Shown: positions 44,666 through 56,619 of the stretch, one piece after another
How positions within the stretch are numbered: position 1 is the first letter of the stretch
How the letters are laid out: every line of letters starts with the position of its first letter
NCBI GenBank assembly: GCA_020152595.1
Contig: JAIGNY010000178.1
Coordinates: forward strand, 1-64,000
Reading direction: 5' to 3'
Length of the DNA: 64,000 nt
Source: Chiridota heheva
Lineage: Eukaryota > Echinodermata > Holothuroidea > Apodida > Chiridotidae
Translations under genes and position numbers: made by a program
Notes under the pieces: model-generated
Told to the model about the DNA's origin: nothing
What the model saw: only the letters and a program-made list of their open reading frames with translations
Database searches by the model: none

Positions 44666-47470
44666 AAGCAGCTATGCAATGCATGTGTGTCAACAGACAC
44701 TGACAGACCTGTAGGCTGGAGGATAGGGGAGGCTTCCTATAGTCACCATATTGGCATATAGAAATGTTTGTCTGTCAGTAAGTAACCTGGCCCGTAGCCA
44801 GCATGGGTACAGGGGGCCGTGCTGCCCATTGTGAAGGTATGTACCCCCTTGCGATAAATCAAACGGAAAAATATAACACAACGTGCCCCCTCATTAAGTG
44901 CTTCCCCCCCCTCCCAGTCCTTACTCGAAAATTCCTGGCTAGGGCCTGTTCCTGGTCTTATCACCTCCAACCTTGGTAGGCCTAAGATCAGTAATTAGTG
45001 GCGGGGCATAAGGGGGAAATTTCCCGCTACCAATAATTTTCATTAGCTTAACTGGCCCCTCCCCACCCCAATCAACAAAAATCTAGTGTTTTTCTCCTCC
45101 CCCAATCAGAAAACTATCACATTTTGACAAAAGATGTATGTTGCTCAATTTTGAAGAAAAAAAAATCAGATACTTTAAGCAAATATAAACAAATTTTGAG
45201 GAAAATGTCAGATATATTGGCCAGAAAAATTGATGAGAAATTAGGAAGAACTGTGAAAATTTTGAGGAAAAAGTTGGGTATATTGAGTAAAATATTCAGA
45301 GATATAGAGGAAAGAGTTGGATACTTTCAGGAAAAACTTCAGACATTTTGAAGAACACGTCAGATACTTTGGGGAAAAAATTATGAGATTTTGAGGGAAA
45401 AGTCAGATATTTTAAGGAATAGGTCGGAAATTGCAAATTTTGTGATCCTTTTTTCTAAGATTGCTGGTACAACTGAACTAAGACCAATTGCTTTCACTAG
45501 GATTAACAAAAAAACGTTGTTTCTCAGTTCTGCAAGGAAAACTTCTCTTTTGAAAAAGGAAGGCCTCTGTTGTGCATATAAATTTAAACATGTTTGGTTT
45601 TCCATGTGATAAGATTTTGGATTGTATTATGTTGCTAGCTAAATTTTATATTTGTTGTTGTAAACATTCTGGTAAAAAGCTTGATGTATGGGGTGCAAAA
45701 ATAATTATACAAAGGTACTACAGTAATCAAAAGTACATGCATTGCTGCTATTAATTCTTTGAAGAACAAATTTGATAAAGACTGGAGGTTATGGAAATTT
45801 CTTCTAAATTAATTTTGATTGATGAATAATGGTTAATGATGAGAGTATGTGGATTTAATGAGCTGGTGCATTACATTTGTTATGTTACACACAAATTTGC
45901 AGATTGATCTGAAAGAATGGAAATATGAAAGAGAACAATAAATATTAAAAAAGATTAGAAATTAGAATCTGCACAAATTGTCTGAGTTGTGGGAATTTCC
46001 GGCCAGGGGGCAATTCACTGTCCCCCCGTTATAGCAATGCCACTGGTTTCATGTGTGCCGGGGGATCCACAACTTATTGAGAGGCAGCTAATAGAAAGCT
46101 TTGTCTAATCTTTAGAATGGTGAAATTTGGGGCTAAATCAGGAATGGTAGGATTCAGTGCGCTACACCCTCATCAGGGCCTCTACCTCTTCTTTTTGGAG
46201 ACTAGCCCCCTGGCAAGGAATATTTTCTCAATGGGGAGACAGAATATTTTCCAGGTTAGGGAAACAGTATTTGACCAAGTGGTGGTGTGATTAGGTAATT
46301 GGTATAATTTTTAATGCCATAATTCATAAACTGTGTACACAAGGGTAAAATTTTGGATCTCTAATGTTTGTGTTTTTCTCTTTCACTCTAATTTTGAATT
46401 TGAATTTGAATTTTATAAAAGCTGTATTTGTTGAGCAATCAATCCATTGAATATATTTAGTCTTTCAGCATAATTCGTTTACTTATTCTTAAAGCTAGGT
46501 CCAAGGGTATAGCTAGAGGGGGTTCAAGTTGTATGGGTGTGTAACACCCCCTCCACCCCCCCTCTTCTCCCTCCCTTATTATATTGGTCTGTCGTCATAT
46601 ATATTGGACCTGTCGGCAAATCAACACAGTTTCAGGTAAATGCTGACACAAACAAAACTTACAAATTTTGAAGTTTTTAAGAATCAAGCGGCAAAAAAGT
46701 ATTTTCAAATTAAAATTTTATCACATCGGCAAATGCCGATATAAACAAAAACCTACCAATTTTGAAGCTTTTATTGCAGGGCTTCTGGGGCTTCGCTCCC
46801 GGACCCCAAAATAAACTACTCACGTATAATGTTCCTTTGAATGTATAGCCTACTTTACTTTACTAAAATTTCCTATTATTTCATGCCATTCTGGCATAAA
46901 AATCAAGGAATCTTCAGAGCATCAGAGGCGTCACTCCCAGTGGCATGGTGGGTCATGTTTCACTGGGGGGCAAGGGAATTTTGCCCCGTTTGGCATTAAC
47001 CGTTTAAGAAATTGCTTAAAATCAGTGTTTCAACTCTAGGAACCATCAAAGTCCTGAAAGAGGTCCAGGAGGCGAAGCCCCCGGTAGCGCTGCTTTGATC
47101 AAATTGAAGAATATTTCCCAATTATTTAAGAAAATTTTTAGAAAATGAAGGAAATCTCCCGAAAATGAAGAAATTTTCCCAAATTGAAGAAAAACTTCCC
47201 AACAAGTGAAGAAAAATGCCCAAATAAATATTAAACAAAATGTCGAAAATTTTTAACAAAATGAAGATAATAACCGAAATGAAAAAAATCACAAAAATGG
47301 ATGCAAATTTAATAAAAATGATAGAAATTTTGCGAAAATAGAAGCAATTTTCATGAAAATAAAGGAAAATTGGAGATTTCCAGAAATTGAAGGAGATTTC
47401 CTGAAGAAAATAAATTTGTAACACGTTCATTATTGGGGAACTTAAAATTGTGTCAACTCTAGGCATGCTA
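44666..47470. other. Interspersed repeats, no gene seen
   Basis: 45120-45420 is a GANATATTTTGAGGAAAAAG degenerate array. 46510-46560 is a C-run-rich tract. 47035-47415 repeats the gcgaagcccc head and GGAAATTTCC-type array described at 4051. ORFs reflect stop-poor repeats. Confidence 0.45.
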
Positions 47471-47671
47471 TAGCAGTTTAACAGTTTATTTACTTCTTTG
47501 ATTAGGCCTCTGGTATTTTTCAAAATAATACATGCACAGTGTACAGAAAAACAAAGGTACTGAATGGAAATATGAACAGAAATAATAAGTCTTCAACATA
47601 TTAGTCTTCAACATTAAAAACTTACATACTTTATACAATAAAGACTTGTTTCTAGTATTAAGCAAACTAAT

Positions 47672-47972
47672 ACATTTATGGTACGTTGGTGAACAAAAGA
47701 AATACCGAGTGAAATACAGTAGTACGTTGGTGAACAAAAGAAATACCGAGGTAAATAAAGTAGTACGTTGGTGAACAAAAGAAATACCGCGTGAAATACA
47801 GCAGTACGTTGGTGAACAAAAGAAATACTGAGTGAAATACAGTAGTACGTTGGTGAACAAAAGAAATACCGAGTGAAATACAGTAGTATGTTGGTGAACA
47901 AAAGAAATACCGAGTGAAATACAGTAGTACGTTGGTGAACAAAAGATATACAGAGTGAAATACAGCAGACGA
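47672..47972. repeat. 41-bp minisatellite, about 7 units, within a LINE ORF
   Basis: The unit begins GTACGTTGGTGAACAAAAGA and ends AATACCGAGTGAAATACAGTA. Flanking LINE codons continue on both sides. Minus-strand frames read YFTRYFFCSPTYYCISLGIS-type repeats, open only because the unit lacks stops. Confidence 0.93.
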
Positions 47973-48056
47973 AGTTCGTAATAAAAAGGACACTAACAAA
48001 AAGTGGAATTCATCCTCTGTGTTATGTAAATCACAAAGAGAGCACAATTTTTGGTG

Positions 48057-48125
48057 ATGTGGTATATTAAATCTTTGGTCACGTGGTATATTAAATCTTT
48101 GGTCACATGGTATATTAAATCTACG
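48057..48125. repeat. 23-bp tandem triplet in the LINE fragment
   Basis: GGTATATTAAATCTTTGGTCAC occurs three times with small changes. It encodes the repeated RFNIPxDQ on the minus strand. Confidence 0.85.
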
Positions 48126-48399
48126 CCCTTCGTGCATCTCCAGATCGAGACCACATTATCTAAATTTACTTAAAGTTCTTTGTGCATACCAAGAACAAAG
48201 AGCTTACACACAAGCTCTTTGCCAAGAATCAATGTGCGCCAAATAGAATTCATAATCGTTACTGGTTTTGTAGTTTCCATAAAGATACAACTTTTCTATT
48301 GAAATTATATTAGTGGCCCACATTTGTTTATCAATATCATTTAATCTTTGTCAAAAATTACATAAAAACAGTTCATTATTGCTTGTACCCTGTTACCCT

Positions 48400-49560
48400 A
48401 TAGGGGCGATGGTCGCGAAGCCCTGGTGAAGACCCAGGGTTTCGCAAGAAGCCCTACATTTGTCATGGTTTTAATAGCAGAAAAAGGCTTTAAAATGTGT
48501 AATCCAATGGGAGAAGCTGCATAGGGGTGCTGGGGCAAAACCCTAGGAGCCCCTGCATTTCTCACGATAATCAGAGCAGAAAATTGCTTAATATTGTGTC
48601 AAATCCTTGGTCGACGTCCTAGGCGCCCAGGGGGAAAAGCCATAGGAAGCTTTCATGTTTCTGATGTAAAAATAAAACTTTGACATTTTTTTTTTTAAAT
48701 GTTGAGAATAAAAAGTATATAAGAGTATATTTTCATAACGATTTTTGCGCCACTGTGAGCATTCGGCGCCCTCTCAAAAAGCTTCTACCAGCTGTATTTA
48801 ATAAAATTGTTTGCCCTTCATGCTGTCATGGCAGGAGCAGATATTAAATATTGCCGACGAGCTATCGTCGTGCATAGGTTTCTATCCAAGCATGAAATCC
48901 AGTGCCAATCTAGTGCCAATGGTGGGAAAATTGGGTCTTTTCTGTGGAAAATTTATGCGCTTTTGGACTACACAAATGGAATATTACTTGTTTAATAGGA
49001 AGAAGTTATTGATCAACACGTACATTTTCAAAAAACCGAAGATGTTCTTCTCGGGGCGGTTTTGCTTCCCCCCAGAAAGCTTTCCTGGGGGGTATTGGTC
49101 ACCTCTGGCCCCCCTACTCACCCAATTGAATTTGATTATAAAAAGTATATATTGTCATGAATTGAACAGTTTGTGTCCACATGTATGACAGAATCTGGCA
49201 GGGGTTCTTCCCCTGAACCACTAAGGGGCTTCGCTCTTGATTGATTTCTAAAATTAGAAAAAAGTATTCTTTCATCAATTGAACTGTCAAAAATACATGT
49301 CTCATGTAAACTTCATTGAAATTTGTTGTATAGTTTTAAGCCATTTTGGGGCATCGAAATCTCAGAATTTACAGACCTTCTGGTGGCTTCAGCCATGGAC
49401 CCCACCAGGGAACACACGCCGTTATACGCATGGTGCTGTCTATGGTTGCACATCATCTTACCAAAGGCGATATTTGTCGGCAAAAATCACATCTACACCA
49501 TCTCATTCCAAACTTGGTAGCTGTGTCCTGACTAGGTCTTAGTTTTATGCATGATAACTA
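48400..49560. other. Interspersed gcgaagcccc repeat family copies, no gene seen
   Basis: 48420-48500 (GCGAAGCCCTGGTGAAGACC), 48525-48660 (GGTCGACGTCCTAGGCGCCC; compare 5015 GGTCGACGTCCTGATAAGCT) and 49040-49250 are copies or fragments of the dispersed family. Confidence 0.5.
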
Positions 49561-49891
49561 TTATCTTATGTTTCAGAGTTCCTGACATAGCCAGCATCCA
49601 ATAAGTAGGGAGCCAAACTTTGATTTATGAAGCCATCGTCCAGAAGATGGAGGCTGCTAAGGGACCTTGATAATGTTATTTCTTTAAAAAAATTGGGTAT
49701 GGACCCTCCGTTCCCCAAGCGTTGCCAATTTACAGTCCTGGAAACCTGTGGTTTCTTTCTAATAAAGAAAGAAATGTAAATCAAGTAATGCCTAGTGTAT
49801 TTGTTCTTATTTTTTGATGAAGATTTTTTTTATCAAGTTGATCTCATGCTTAATATTATCAGACTTTACTTAAGGTGTAAAAAATATGGTG

Positions 49892-49985
<94 letters not shown>

Positions 49986-50527
49986 ACAAAATATGTAAAT
50001 GTTGCTCGCCATTTTCTGTCTGAATCAGAATGTGGTGTCATAACCGTCCCTTCAGCCAGGTTGGAGCAATGTGGTTATGTTTTCATGCATGTCTTGATTT
50101 GAATCAGAATCACTTTCCCCAGGGCTACAAGAGGAGAAGGCATGATGGAGAATACAAACATATATGTGGAAGCATAAGTTGAATCATCATAGATGGACTA
50201 GTGGGACCCCCCTCCTTCCCTAGAAGGATGAGTCACCAGATTCCGGACCCATTTTCTCAGGCAGGATTACCGGTGAAAAAGGTAGGGGAGAAGGTAGGGG
50301 GGGGAATTGGCCCTCCTATTTTGTGACTTTGCCAAGGCAAAACCTGCCCATGGCACTTTTCTTGGAGAGTTGGGTATATTTTGCCCACATGAAGCTTGGG
50401 TATTGTTTTGATGCTCAAATTCTCAAGTGATACATTTTTCATCAATAAGAATCTGAATAAGGAACTCTCACATTGTCAACAATTTCATTAAGTTTAGATT
50501 ACAGTAGATAGTACAGTATTCAACACT
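49561..50527. other. Non-coding sequence with an (AT)n microsatellite
   Basis: 49896-49979 is a pure AT run. The rest shows no coding signal or known repeat that I recognise. Confidence 0.5.
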
Positions 50528-50866
50528 TCAATAAATAAAAATGAATATAATTTGCATATCATTCTTAAATTGTGTATTCAATTGAATTTTAATACTTTGA
50601 AAGGAAAAGTACAACTGTAAACTGTCTGCTGCTATCACATTATTGATGTATTTCTCAAGTCGAGCAGTACATTTTTTGTGACAATATTTAGGAGATGAAA
50701 ACAATTGTTCCCTAACACCATGGGCCAACCGTGTAACATCACCATAGCCATCGGGGAACATGGGTATGCAAAAGGCAATGTACGTTTTGAAGTTGTTGGC
50801 TGCATTATGAAGTGTAGGCATTTGGATGATGATAATGTTTTGCCTATTTTTACAGGAGAAACTCAC
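50528..50866 (-). CDS. Possible coding fragment, unknown protein
   Basis: A 112-codon open frame with balanced amino-acid composition, for example FKTYIAFCIPMFPDGYGDVT, LAHGVREQLFSSPKYCHKKC and TARLEKYINNVIAADSLQLY. This is unusual against the low-complexity ORFs elsewhere in the window. It might be a host exon or a transposon remnant; I recognise no family. The ATG at the 5' end lies in ordinary sequence and the C-terminus becomes AT-rich, so only about residues 10-95 look protein-like. Confidence 0.25.
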   Translation of the reverse strand: MSFSCKNRQNIIIIQMPTLHNAANNFKTYIAFCIPMFPDGYGDVTRLAHGVREQLFSSPKYCHKKCTARLEKYINNVIAADSLQLYFSFQSIKIQLNTQFKNDMQIIFIFIY

Positions 50867-51550
50867 TGATTTATGTCATTGTTATATCTCCCCTCCCCCC
50901 CCTCCAAAAAAAAAAAAAGTACTCCCCTACCAAAAACAATAAAAACTTTCGGGAGGTAATTCCCACAACTTAAAAATTAAGTAAGCATATCCATATAGAA
51001 GTAGTGAAGTTATTTCTTTCCACCCCTAACCCCAAAATAAAAATTAGTAATAAATAATAATGCTTATGAAAATAATAATAATAATAGTAATAATAATAAT
51101 GATAATAATGATAATTAATGATAATTATAATGATAATAATAATAATGATAATGATTATGAAAAATAATTATTAACAATAATATTAATAATTATTAATAAT
51201 AATTAATAATAATAATAAATTTTCCTCCAGTTTGTTTATAGAAAAAATAATTAACAATCCTTTTCTAAAAAAAAGTTTTGCAATATAAACTCGTTCTACA
51301 TTTAAAGAATGCCATGAAATGTGATTAATATGAAATGACATTGTTTTATGCAACATAAATTCAAAACAATATAAGAACGCCTATCATATTTGTATACATA
51401 TACCAGAATCGCACTCGGCATATCCTCGGGAAATTAGCAAAATGCAAAAAAATAAGAATAAACCGTATATCCTCAGCAAAGAAAAACGTGAACCTGAAAA
51501 TGAATGAACTCAATAGTGAAACTTGTGTAAATCATTTAATTACAAATACA
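50867..51550. repeat. (AAT/GAT)n-rich low-complexity tract and flanks
   Basis: 51060-51220 is an imperfect AATAATGATAATAATA microsatellite. The rest is AT-rich with no gene seen. Confidence 0.8.
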
Positions 51551-51827
51551 CCAATATAGTATTGGCATATAATAGATAGTATTGGCATATAATAGATAGT
51601 ATTGGCATATAATAGATAGTATTGGTATATAATAGATAGTATTGGTATATAATAGATAGTATTGGTATGTAATACATAGTATTGGTATGTAATAGATATC
51701 ATTGGTATATAATAGATACTATTGGTATATAATAGATAGTATTGGTATATAATAGATAGTATTGGTATATAATAGATAGTATTGGTATATAATAGATAGT
51801 ATTGGTATATAATAGATAGTATTGGTA
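51551..51827. repeat. 20-bp AT-rich minisatellite, left part
   Basis: Unit AGTATTGGTATATAATAGAT, about 14 copies with point variants (GGCATATAAT, GGTATGTAAT). The same unit resumes at 59676-59865, so the DIRS-like element inserted into this array. Confidence 0.95.
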
Positions 51828-51966
51828 TTTACTTCAAGTTATACCTTACCTTCCATGCTATTAATATGCAATCTGGTCACATGACCTGATTGTAACGCAC
51901 TTCTAACCGACCCTAAAAAAACGTAGTAACCAGCCAAGCCCTGACCTCCATAATACCTCTGTACTA
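51828..51966. repeat. Left inverted terminal repeat of the DIRS-like element
   Basis: Starts TTTACTTCAAGTTATACCTT. It runs inverted to 59500-59640 and its extreme end is inverted to the internal complementary region. Confidence 0.88.
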
Positions 51967-53039
51967 CATCACTCTTTTTCAGCGCGTTGTTAGCACTAAC
52001 ATCGCTGAAAACTGGTAATTTTTATTTTATTAATAATTTACCTTTCTAACTCTTTTCTCTTCGGCAGCATCTACCTGGAGGGTTTTTACGCTGCCCTTTC
52101 TCATCTGGCTCGCCTTTTTAAAGTCTTTCGAGGTAAGGGCGAGGTAGCCATGGGTCCGAGATTTCTTCGGCCGACCTACACGACTTTACCCGTGTAGCCT
52201 ACACTTAGAATAGCGGGTTTCTGTCTCCATTCGTACAAAGCGAGTGGCTAGTCCGAGAGCGTCCTACTCTCGTGGTGAGTGTTTTAGGTCCTAGAGCACC
52301 AGGTGTGCCTGTCTAGGGGACCTCTTACCCGGGTTTAGGTTTTCCACCCTTTGCCCGCCCCACGACGAGGAACCTAGCGTTATAACTTTGCATATGTTTT
52401 AACACCTTAGGATATCTCTGTACAAGTTCTCGTATGCATTAGGCCAATTTCTTTTTCTGATTTTGGCGCATGCGCATTGGGTCGACGTCTCCGTCGGTGT
52501 TCGGGAGTCGGCTCGAGCTTCTCCAAGGAGCTACAGTTGTTACAAGAGAGCTTATTTTTGTATTAACGTTACCAGCATATGAATATTTTCATTTTTCTTA
52601 CATAAATTAAAGACAAAGTTTTTAATTTTCAAGCTTGTTTGTTGGGGCTTGGGAGAGACCGGATGGGGGTCTCTCTGATGTACTGTTTAAAGGATATCTA
52701 ATCTCTTCTTTTTATCTTTACAGTCTCCGAGTACTCAGTGGTTTGTGTTTTCCACGCTACCCCAGCGCTTGTAAAGGTTTAACGTTGGATGCGTTTTCTC
52801 GGGTTTATAATTTTTTTTCAGATAGACAATTTTTTCTGTTGAAATTGTTTTGATGTACTACTCTGCTTTGCCTCGTCTCTCTTTTAGCGTGATCGTAGGA
52901 TCATAGGTACTTCCCCTAGTAGGGGCGCTATTGCCGTATTCGTTGTTTGTACGCATTGATATATGTTCTTCTCTTTTCAGAGATGCTGTATTTGTATGTA
53001 CGCATTGATATATGTTCTTCTCTTTTCAGAAATGTTGAG

Positions 53040-53460
53040 AATGATTAACTCAGTGGCGTTGCGCCTTAGGTTGTGTCCCTAGTAAACCACCTGCTAAAAA
53101 CAGGTTGTGCTCCTAGTGGACCACCTAGAGTTACGAAAGTTCAGAGAGAAAGAAGATACGATCTTAGTCCTCTTCGTGGCGTTGCGTCACTTAAAGTTGA
53201 AGAGCTAAGAGAGAGATAAGATATCCTCTTCGTGGCGTTGCGCCACCTAGAGTTGAAAAGGTAAGAGAGATGAAAAGGTAAGAGAGATAAGCTCTGACTA
53301 GCTCAGTGGCGTTGCACCTTAGGTTGTGTCCCTAGTGAACCACCTGCCAAAAACAGGTTGTGCTCCTAGTGGACCACCTAGAGTTAAGTAAGTTCAGAGA
53401 GAAAGAAGATAACCTCTTAGGGGCGTTGCGCCCCTAAGTTGTAAAGAGATAATTAAGAGC
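53040..53460. repeat. Five hairpin repeats of the GTGGCGTTGCGCCAC type
   Basis: Stem-loops at about 53053, 53178, 53233, 53305 and 53421. They share a GTTGCG-like core with stem variants (GTGGCG/CGCCAC, GGGGCG/CGCCCC), separated by GAGAGATAAG and ACCACCTAGAGTT segments. Confidence 0.75.
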
Positions 53461-53790
53461 CATACCGTTGTAGCGGGGCGAACGGTTCTATTGGACGGTT
53501 CCATACAGTTCCGCGGCCCGTTGTGACGGGGCGAACGGTTCCATTGGACGGTTCCATACGGTTCCGCGGCCCATTGTTACGGGCAAACGGTTCCATTGGA
53601 TGGTTCCATACTGTTCCGCGGCCCGGTGTTACGGGGCGGACCGTTCCATTGGACGGTTCCGCGGCCTGTGTTTACGGGGCGGACGGTTCCATTGGACGGT
53701 GCCGTGACCCATACGGTTCCGCGGCCCGTGTTTACGGGGCAAACGGTTCCATTGGACGGTTCCGCGGCCCGTGCTTACTGTTCCGTTTAT
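53460..53790. repeat. GC-rich tandem repeats with CCCGTGTTTACGGG hairpins
   Basis: About six units of 40-65 bp combining GGTTCCATTGGACGGTTCC, CCGCGGCCCGTG and TTACGGGGCGAACGG. The theme returns more degenerately at 54430-54640. Confidence 0.8.
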
Positions 53791-53794
53791 AACA

Positions 53795-56560
53795 GGATAA
53801 CGTACTCCGTACGGCTAGTCCGGTTATACGCCCACTAGCTACCAAGCTACGTGGTCAGGTGACAGGTGACATTCTTGGCAAGAAAGTATAACATTGAGAC
53901 AGCTATTTTTCTTTTTGGTCCCGTAGCCATTAGCTACGTAGTTCCACGGCTCGTGTGAACGAAATTAAGATTGTCTACGTTGAACGTTACAGTTCCATAT
54001 TTATTTTTACCAGTATCATAGACATGGAGGACAGGTCCCCGCGTGTCAATCTTTTACTCACCCAGGATGTCCCGCGATGCGTAGCGTGCAAACGCTTCTT
54101 TAAATTACGCTCAGGTGACATCCATCTCACGTGATACGCGTGTAGATTATGCTGCGAGTCAAATCCTTGTACTCTTTGCAGCGATTGGGACCTAGTAGCG
54201 TGGGCGGAGCACAGACTCCACCGCGACCGGTACTTTCAAAGAGCGGCGGAAAAAGTGGAGAAGCGACGGGCTGATAGGCCCTCTTTGTCTTCCCCCCACC
54301 GCCACCCAGGCCCAAAGCCAGGGAGGCGGGGCCGCCGCCCACTCTCAGCGGGCGCCTCTTGAAAGCGTGCACTGCGCTTAATCTGGAAGTATAGCATTGA
54401 GACAGCTATTTTTCTTCTTGGTCCCGTAGCCAAAGGCTACGGTCAGTTCACGGTTTCATACGGTTCCACGGCCCATGTTTATGGGTCCGTGCGAGTTCCA
54501 CGGTCCGTGTTTTACGAGTCCGTGCGGTTCCATTGGGCGGTTCCGCGGCCCGTGTTTACGGGTCCGTCACGGTTCCATATGATTCCACGGTCGCGTTTCA
54601 CGGGTCCTCTTGGTTCCATTGGGCGGCTCCAGTGAGCGGAACTTTTTAACGGGATAACGTATACTGTACGGTTAACCGGTTATCGCCCACTAGCTACTAC
54701 GCTCGTGGTCAGGTGACTGATGACTTTCTTTACAAGAAGTATAGCATCACGACAGCTATTTTCTTCTTGGTCCCGTGGCTATTAGCTACGCAGTTCCACG
54801 ACTTCGTGCGACGCAATTAAGATTGTCTGCGTTGAGCATTACAGTTCCGTAATTATTTTCACCAGTATCATGGACATGGAGGACAGGTCTCCAGTGTCAA
54901 TGCTCTACACACCCATGATGTCCCGGCGTGGCGTGCTAACGCTTCTTTGATTTACGCTCGGTCACATCCATCTCACGCTGCGTTGGCGTGCAGATTATGC
55001 TGTGAGTCCATTCTTTGTACTCTTTGCAGCGATTGCATGGGTTCAAGCGGCGTGGTCGGAGCACAGACTCCACCGCGACCCGTATTTTCAAGGTGCAACC
55101 GAGAGTGCGGCTCAGGTGTTCGGATGCGTGCGGCTCCGTAGTTTTGTAACGGTATATATCGTACACCGTCGATTTACCCGGATATGCACCCACTAGCTAC
55201 GAGCTATGTGGCCAGGTGACAAGTGATAATCTTCACAAGAAGTATAGCACCGTGAGCTATTCTCTTCATGGTTCCGTAGCCATTAGCTACGCACTTCCAC
55301 GATCATGTGAACACCATTCATACGATTATCGCGTTGAGCGTTACACTTCGCAATTACTTTCACCAGTATCATAGGCACGGAGGACAGGCCTCTGAGCGTC
55401 GATGCGTTACGCACCTAAGAGGTCCCGCTATGCATAGCGTGCAAACGCTTCTCTGAAGACCGTGCGGGCCTATGCGACTTCAGAGTTTTTAAGCGGGATA
55501 ACGTACACTGTCACGATAAACCCGAAATTGAGTCCGCTAGCTAGGAAGCTACTTGGTCGGGGATAGGTGACAATCTTCACGAGAAGTATAGCATCACGAG
55601 AGCTATTTTCTTCCCGTCTCTGTAGCCATTAGCTATGCTGTTTCACGGCCGTGTGAACTGCCTCTGTAGGATTTTCCGCTGAAGCGTTACAGTTCGCGAT
55701 GTTTTGCACCTATATCGCCGACACGAAGGGCAGGTCTCTAGTGTCGGTGCGTTCTGCGCCTTGAATGTCCTGCGATGCGTCGCATGTAAACGCTTCTTAG
55801 GTTGCGCTTTGGTGTTATCGACATGTTTAAACCCGTGTACACCGCTGTGGTCCTTGGTTCGCGATGGGACGGTAGGCCCACAAGAGGCGGCGCCCTACGG
55901 GTCATCGTGAGTTAGTACCCTTTTTATGGCTAGTCGTAGAGCTATTGGATTACTTGCGGGTCCATTAGGGTCCGTGCGGCTCTGGTGATCGGTTCCATAT
56001 GGCCCCACGGCTTGTTTTTCCACGCCCGTAACGGTCCGTAAAACAACTTTCGGCGCTCCGTCGGGGCATGGGATGCGTTTGGGTCCGTAGGGCTGCATAG
56101 TTCTGCAGCAAGGTAGCGTACAACGTCGTCACCCGATAGTATACCCTTAAGCTTTTTAGCTACATGGTCAGGTGATAGTAACAATCTTAGGAGATCTCCA
56201 CGTCCGTGTGAGCTGACTTGGTGAGATTTTCGCGTTGAGCGTCTCGGTTCCGCATAGTTTTCACCAGTTTCTTGGACACGAGGACAAGTCCCGTTTGTCG
56301 ATGCGTCACGCTCCCAGGATGCGTCGCGTGTTAGCGCTTGCTCGGGTTTCGAGGCCTAGCGCTCGGGTGATAAGAATTCCTTCTTTACGGGAGGCATACC
56401 ATCACGAGCTATTCTCTCCGTGTTACGTAGTTCCGACTGTTCAAACTACTCTGAATATGGTTCTTGCGTCAAACCAGACCTTGGCTCAAATTCTACAGAT
56501 ATTACAGCGGTTTACGTACAGCGTCGATAAACCCTGGTAACGGAACGGAATATTGCGACC
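53795..56560 (+). repeat. Tandem diverged blocks carrying the gag-like ORF (5-6 copies)
   Basis: Each block opens with GGATAACGTACNCTGTACGG-like sequence (about 53795, 54650, 55145, 55495, 56110, and a short 56510). It continues CCCACTAGCTAC, GTGGTCAGGTGAC, GAAGTATAGCATCACGA, GTAGCCATTAGCTACG and CACCAGTATCATGGACA, then enters the gag-like frame. Period varies from 350 to 870 bp because parts are deleted in later copies. Confidence 0.75.
54024..54362 (+). pseudogene. Gag-like zinc-knuckle ORF of the DIRS-like element, copy 1
   Basis: From ATG at 54024: a short leader, then RCVACKRFF, a GDIHLT segment, a TGA (54132-54134), YACRLCCESNPCTLCSDW, WAEHRLHRDRYF, a basic helix (EKVEKRRADRP) and a Pro/Arg-rich tail, stop at 54360-54362. 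The spacing C-x2-C...D-x-H-x2-[stop]-x2-C-x-L matches the C-x2-C...D-x-H-x2-C-x2-C pattern I recall from DIRS gag, with the third Cys replaced by TGA. Copies 2 (54877), 3 (55378), 4 (55718) and 5 (56274) are shorter and more broken. Confidence 0.6.
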
Positions 56561-56619
56561 GTCAGCGCGGGTAGCAGTGTTCGCGTCGCTTTTTCTTGCT
56601 GGGGCGTTTTTAGCGTTCG

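Larger units (their letters stand above)
47480..48390 (-). pseudogene. LINE C-terminal fragment containing a 41-bp minisatellite
   Basis: The minus strand shows LINE (CR1/L2-like) C-terminal sequence: RLNDIDKQMWATNIISIEKL, NYKTSNDYEFYLAHI, a triplicated RFNIPRDQ-type segment, then KLCSLCDLHNTEDEFHFLLV. After the array follows KCISLLNTRNKSLLYKVCKF. C-x-x-C then EDEFHF-L and a terminal LL-x-x-x-N-K-x-L-L-x-K-V-C-K-F is the usual end of such RT proteins. Stops and the array break it. RT catalytic motifs are absent, so this is a 5'-truncated insertion. Confidence 0.7.

Noticed and set aside
45124-45609. Small plus-strand ORFs (75 and 72 codons)
   Set aside because: They coincide with the degenerate GATATTTTGAGGAAAAA repeat; Lys/Ile-rich low complexity with no splice or start context.
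47676-47901. FVHQRT/FFCSPTYY repeat protein
   Set aside because: 41-bp minisatellite within a dead LINE; frame shifts each unit.
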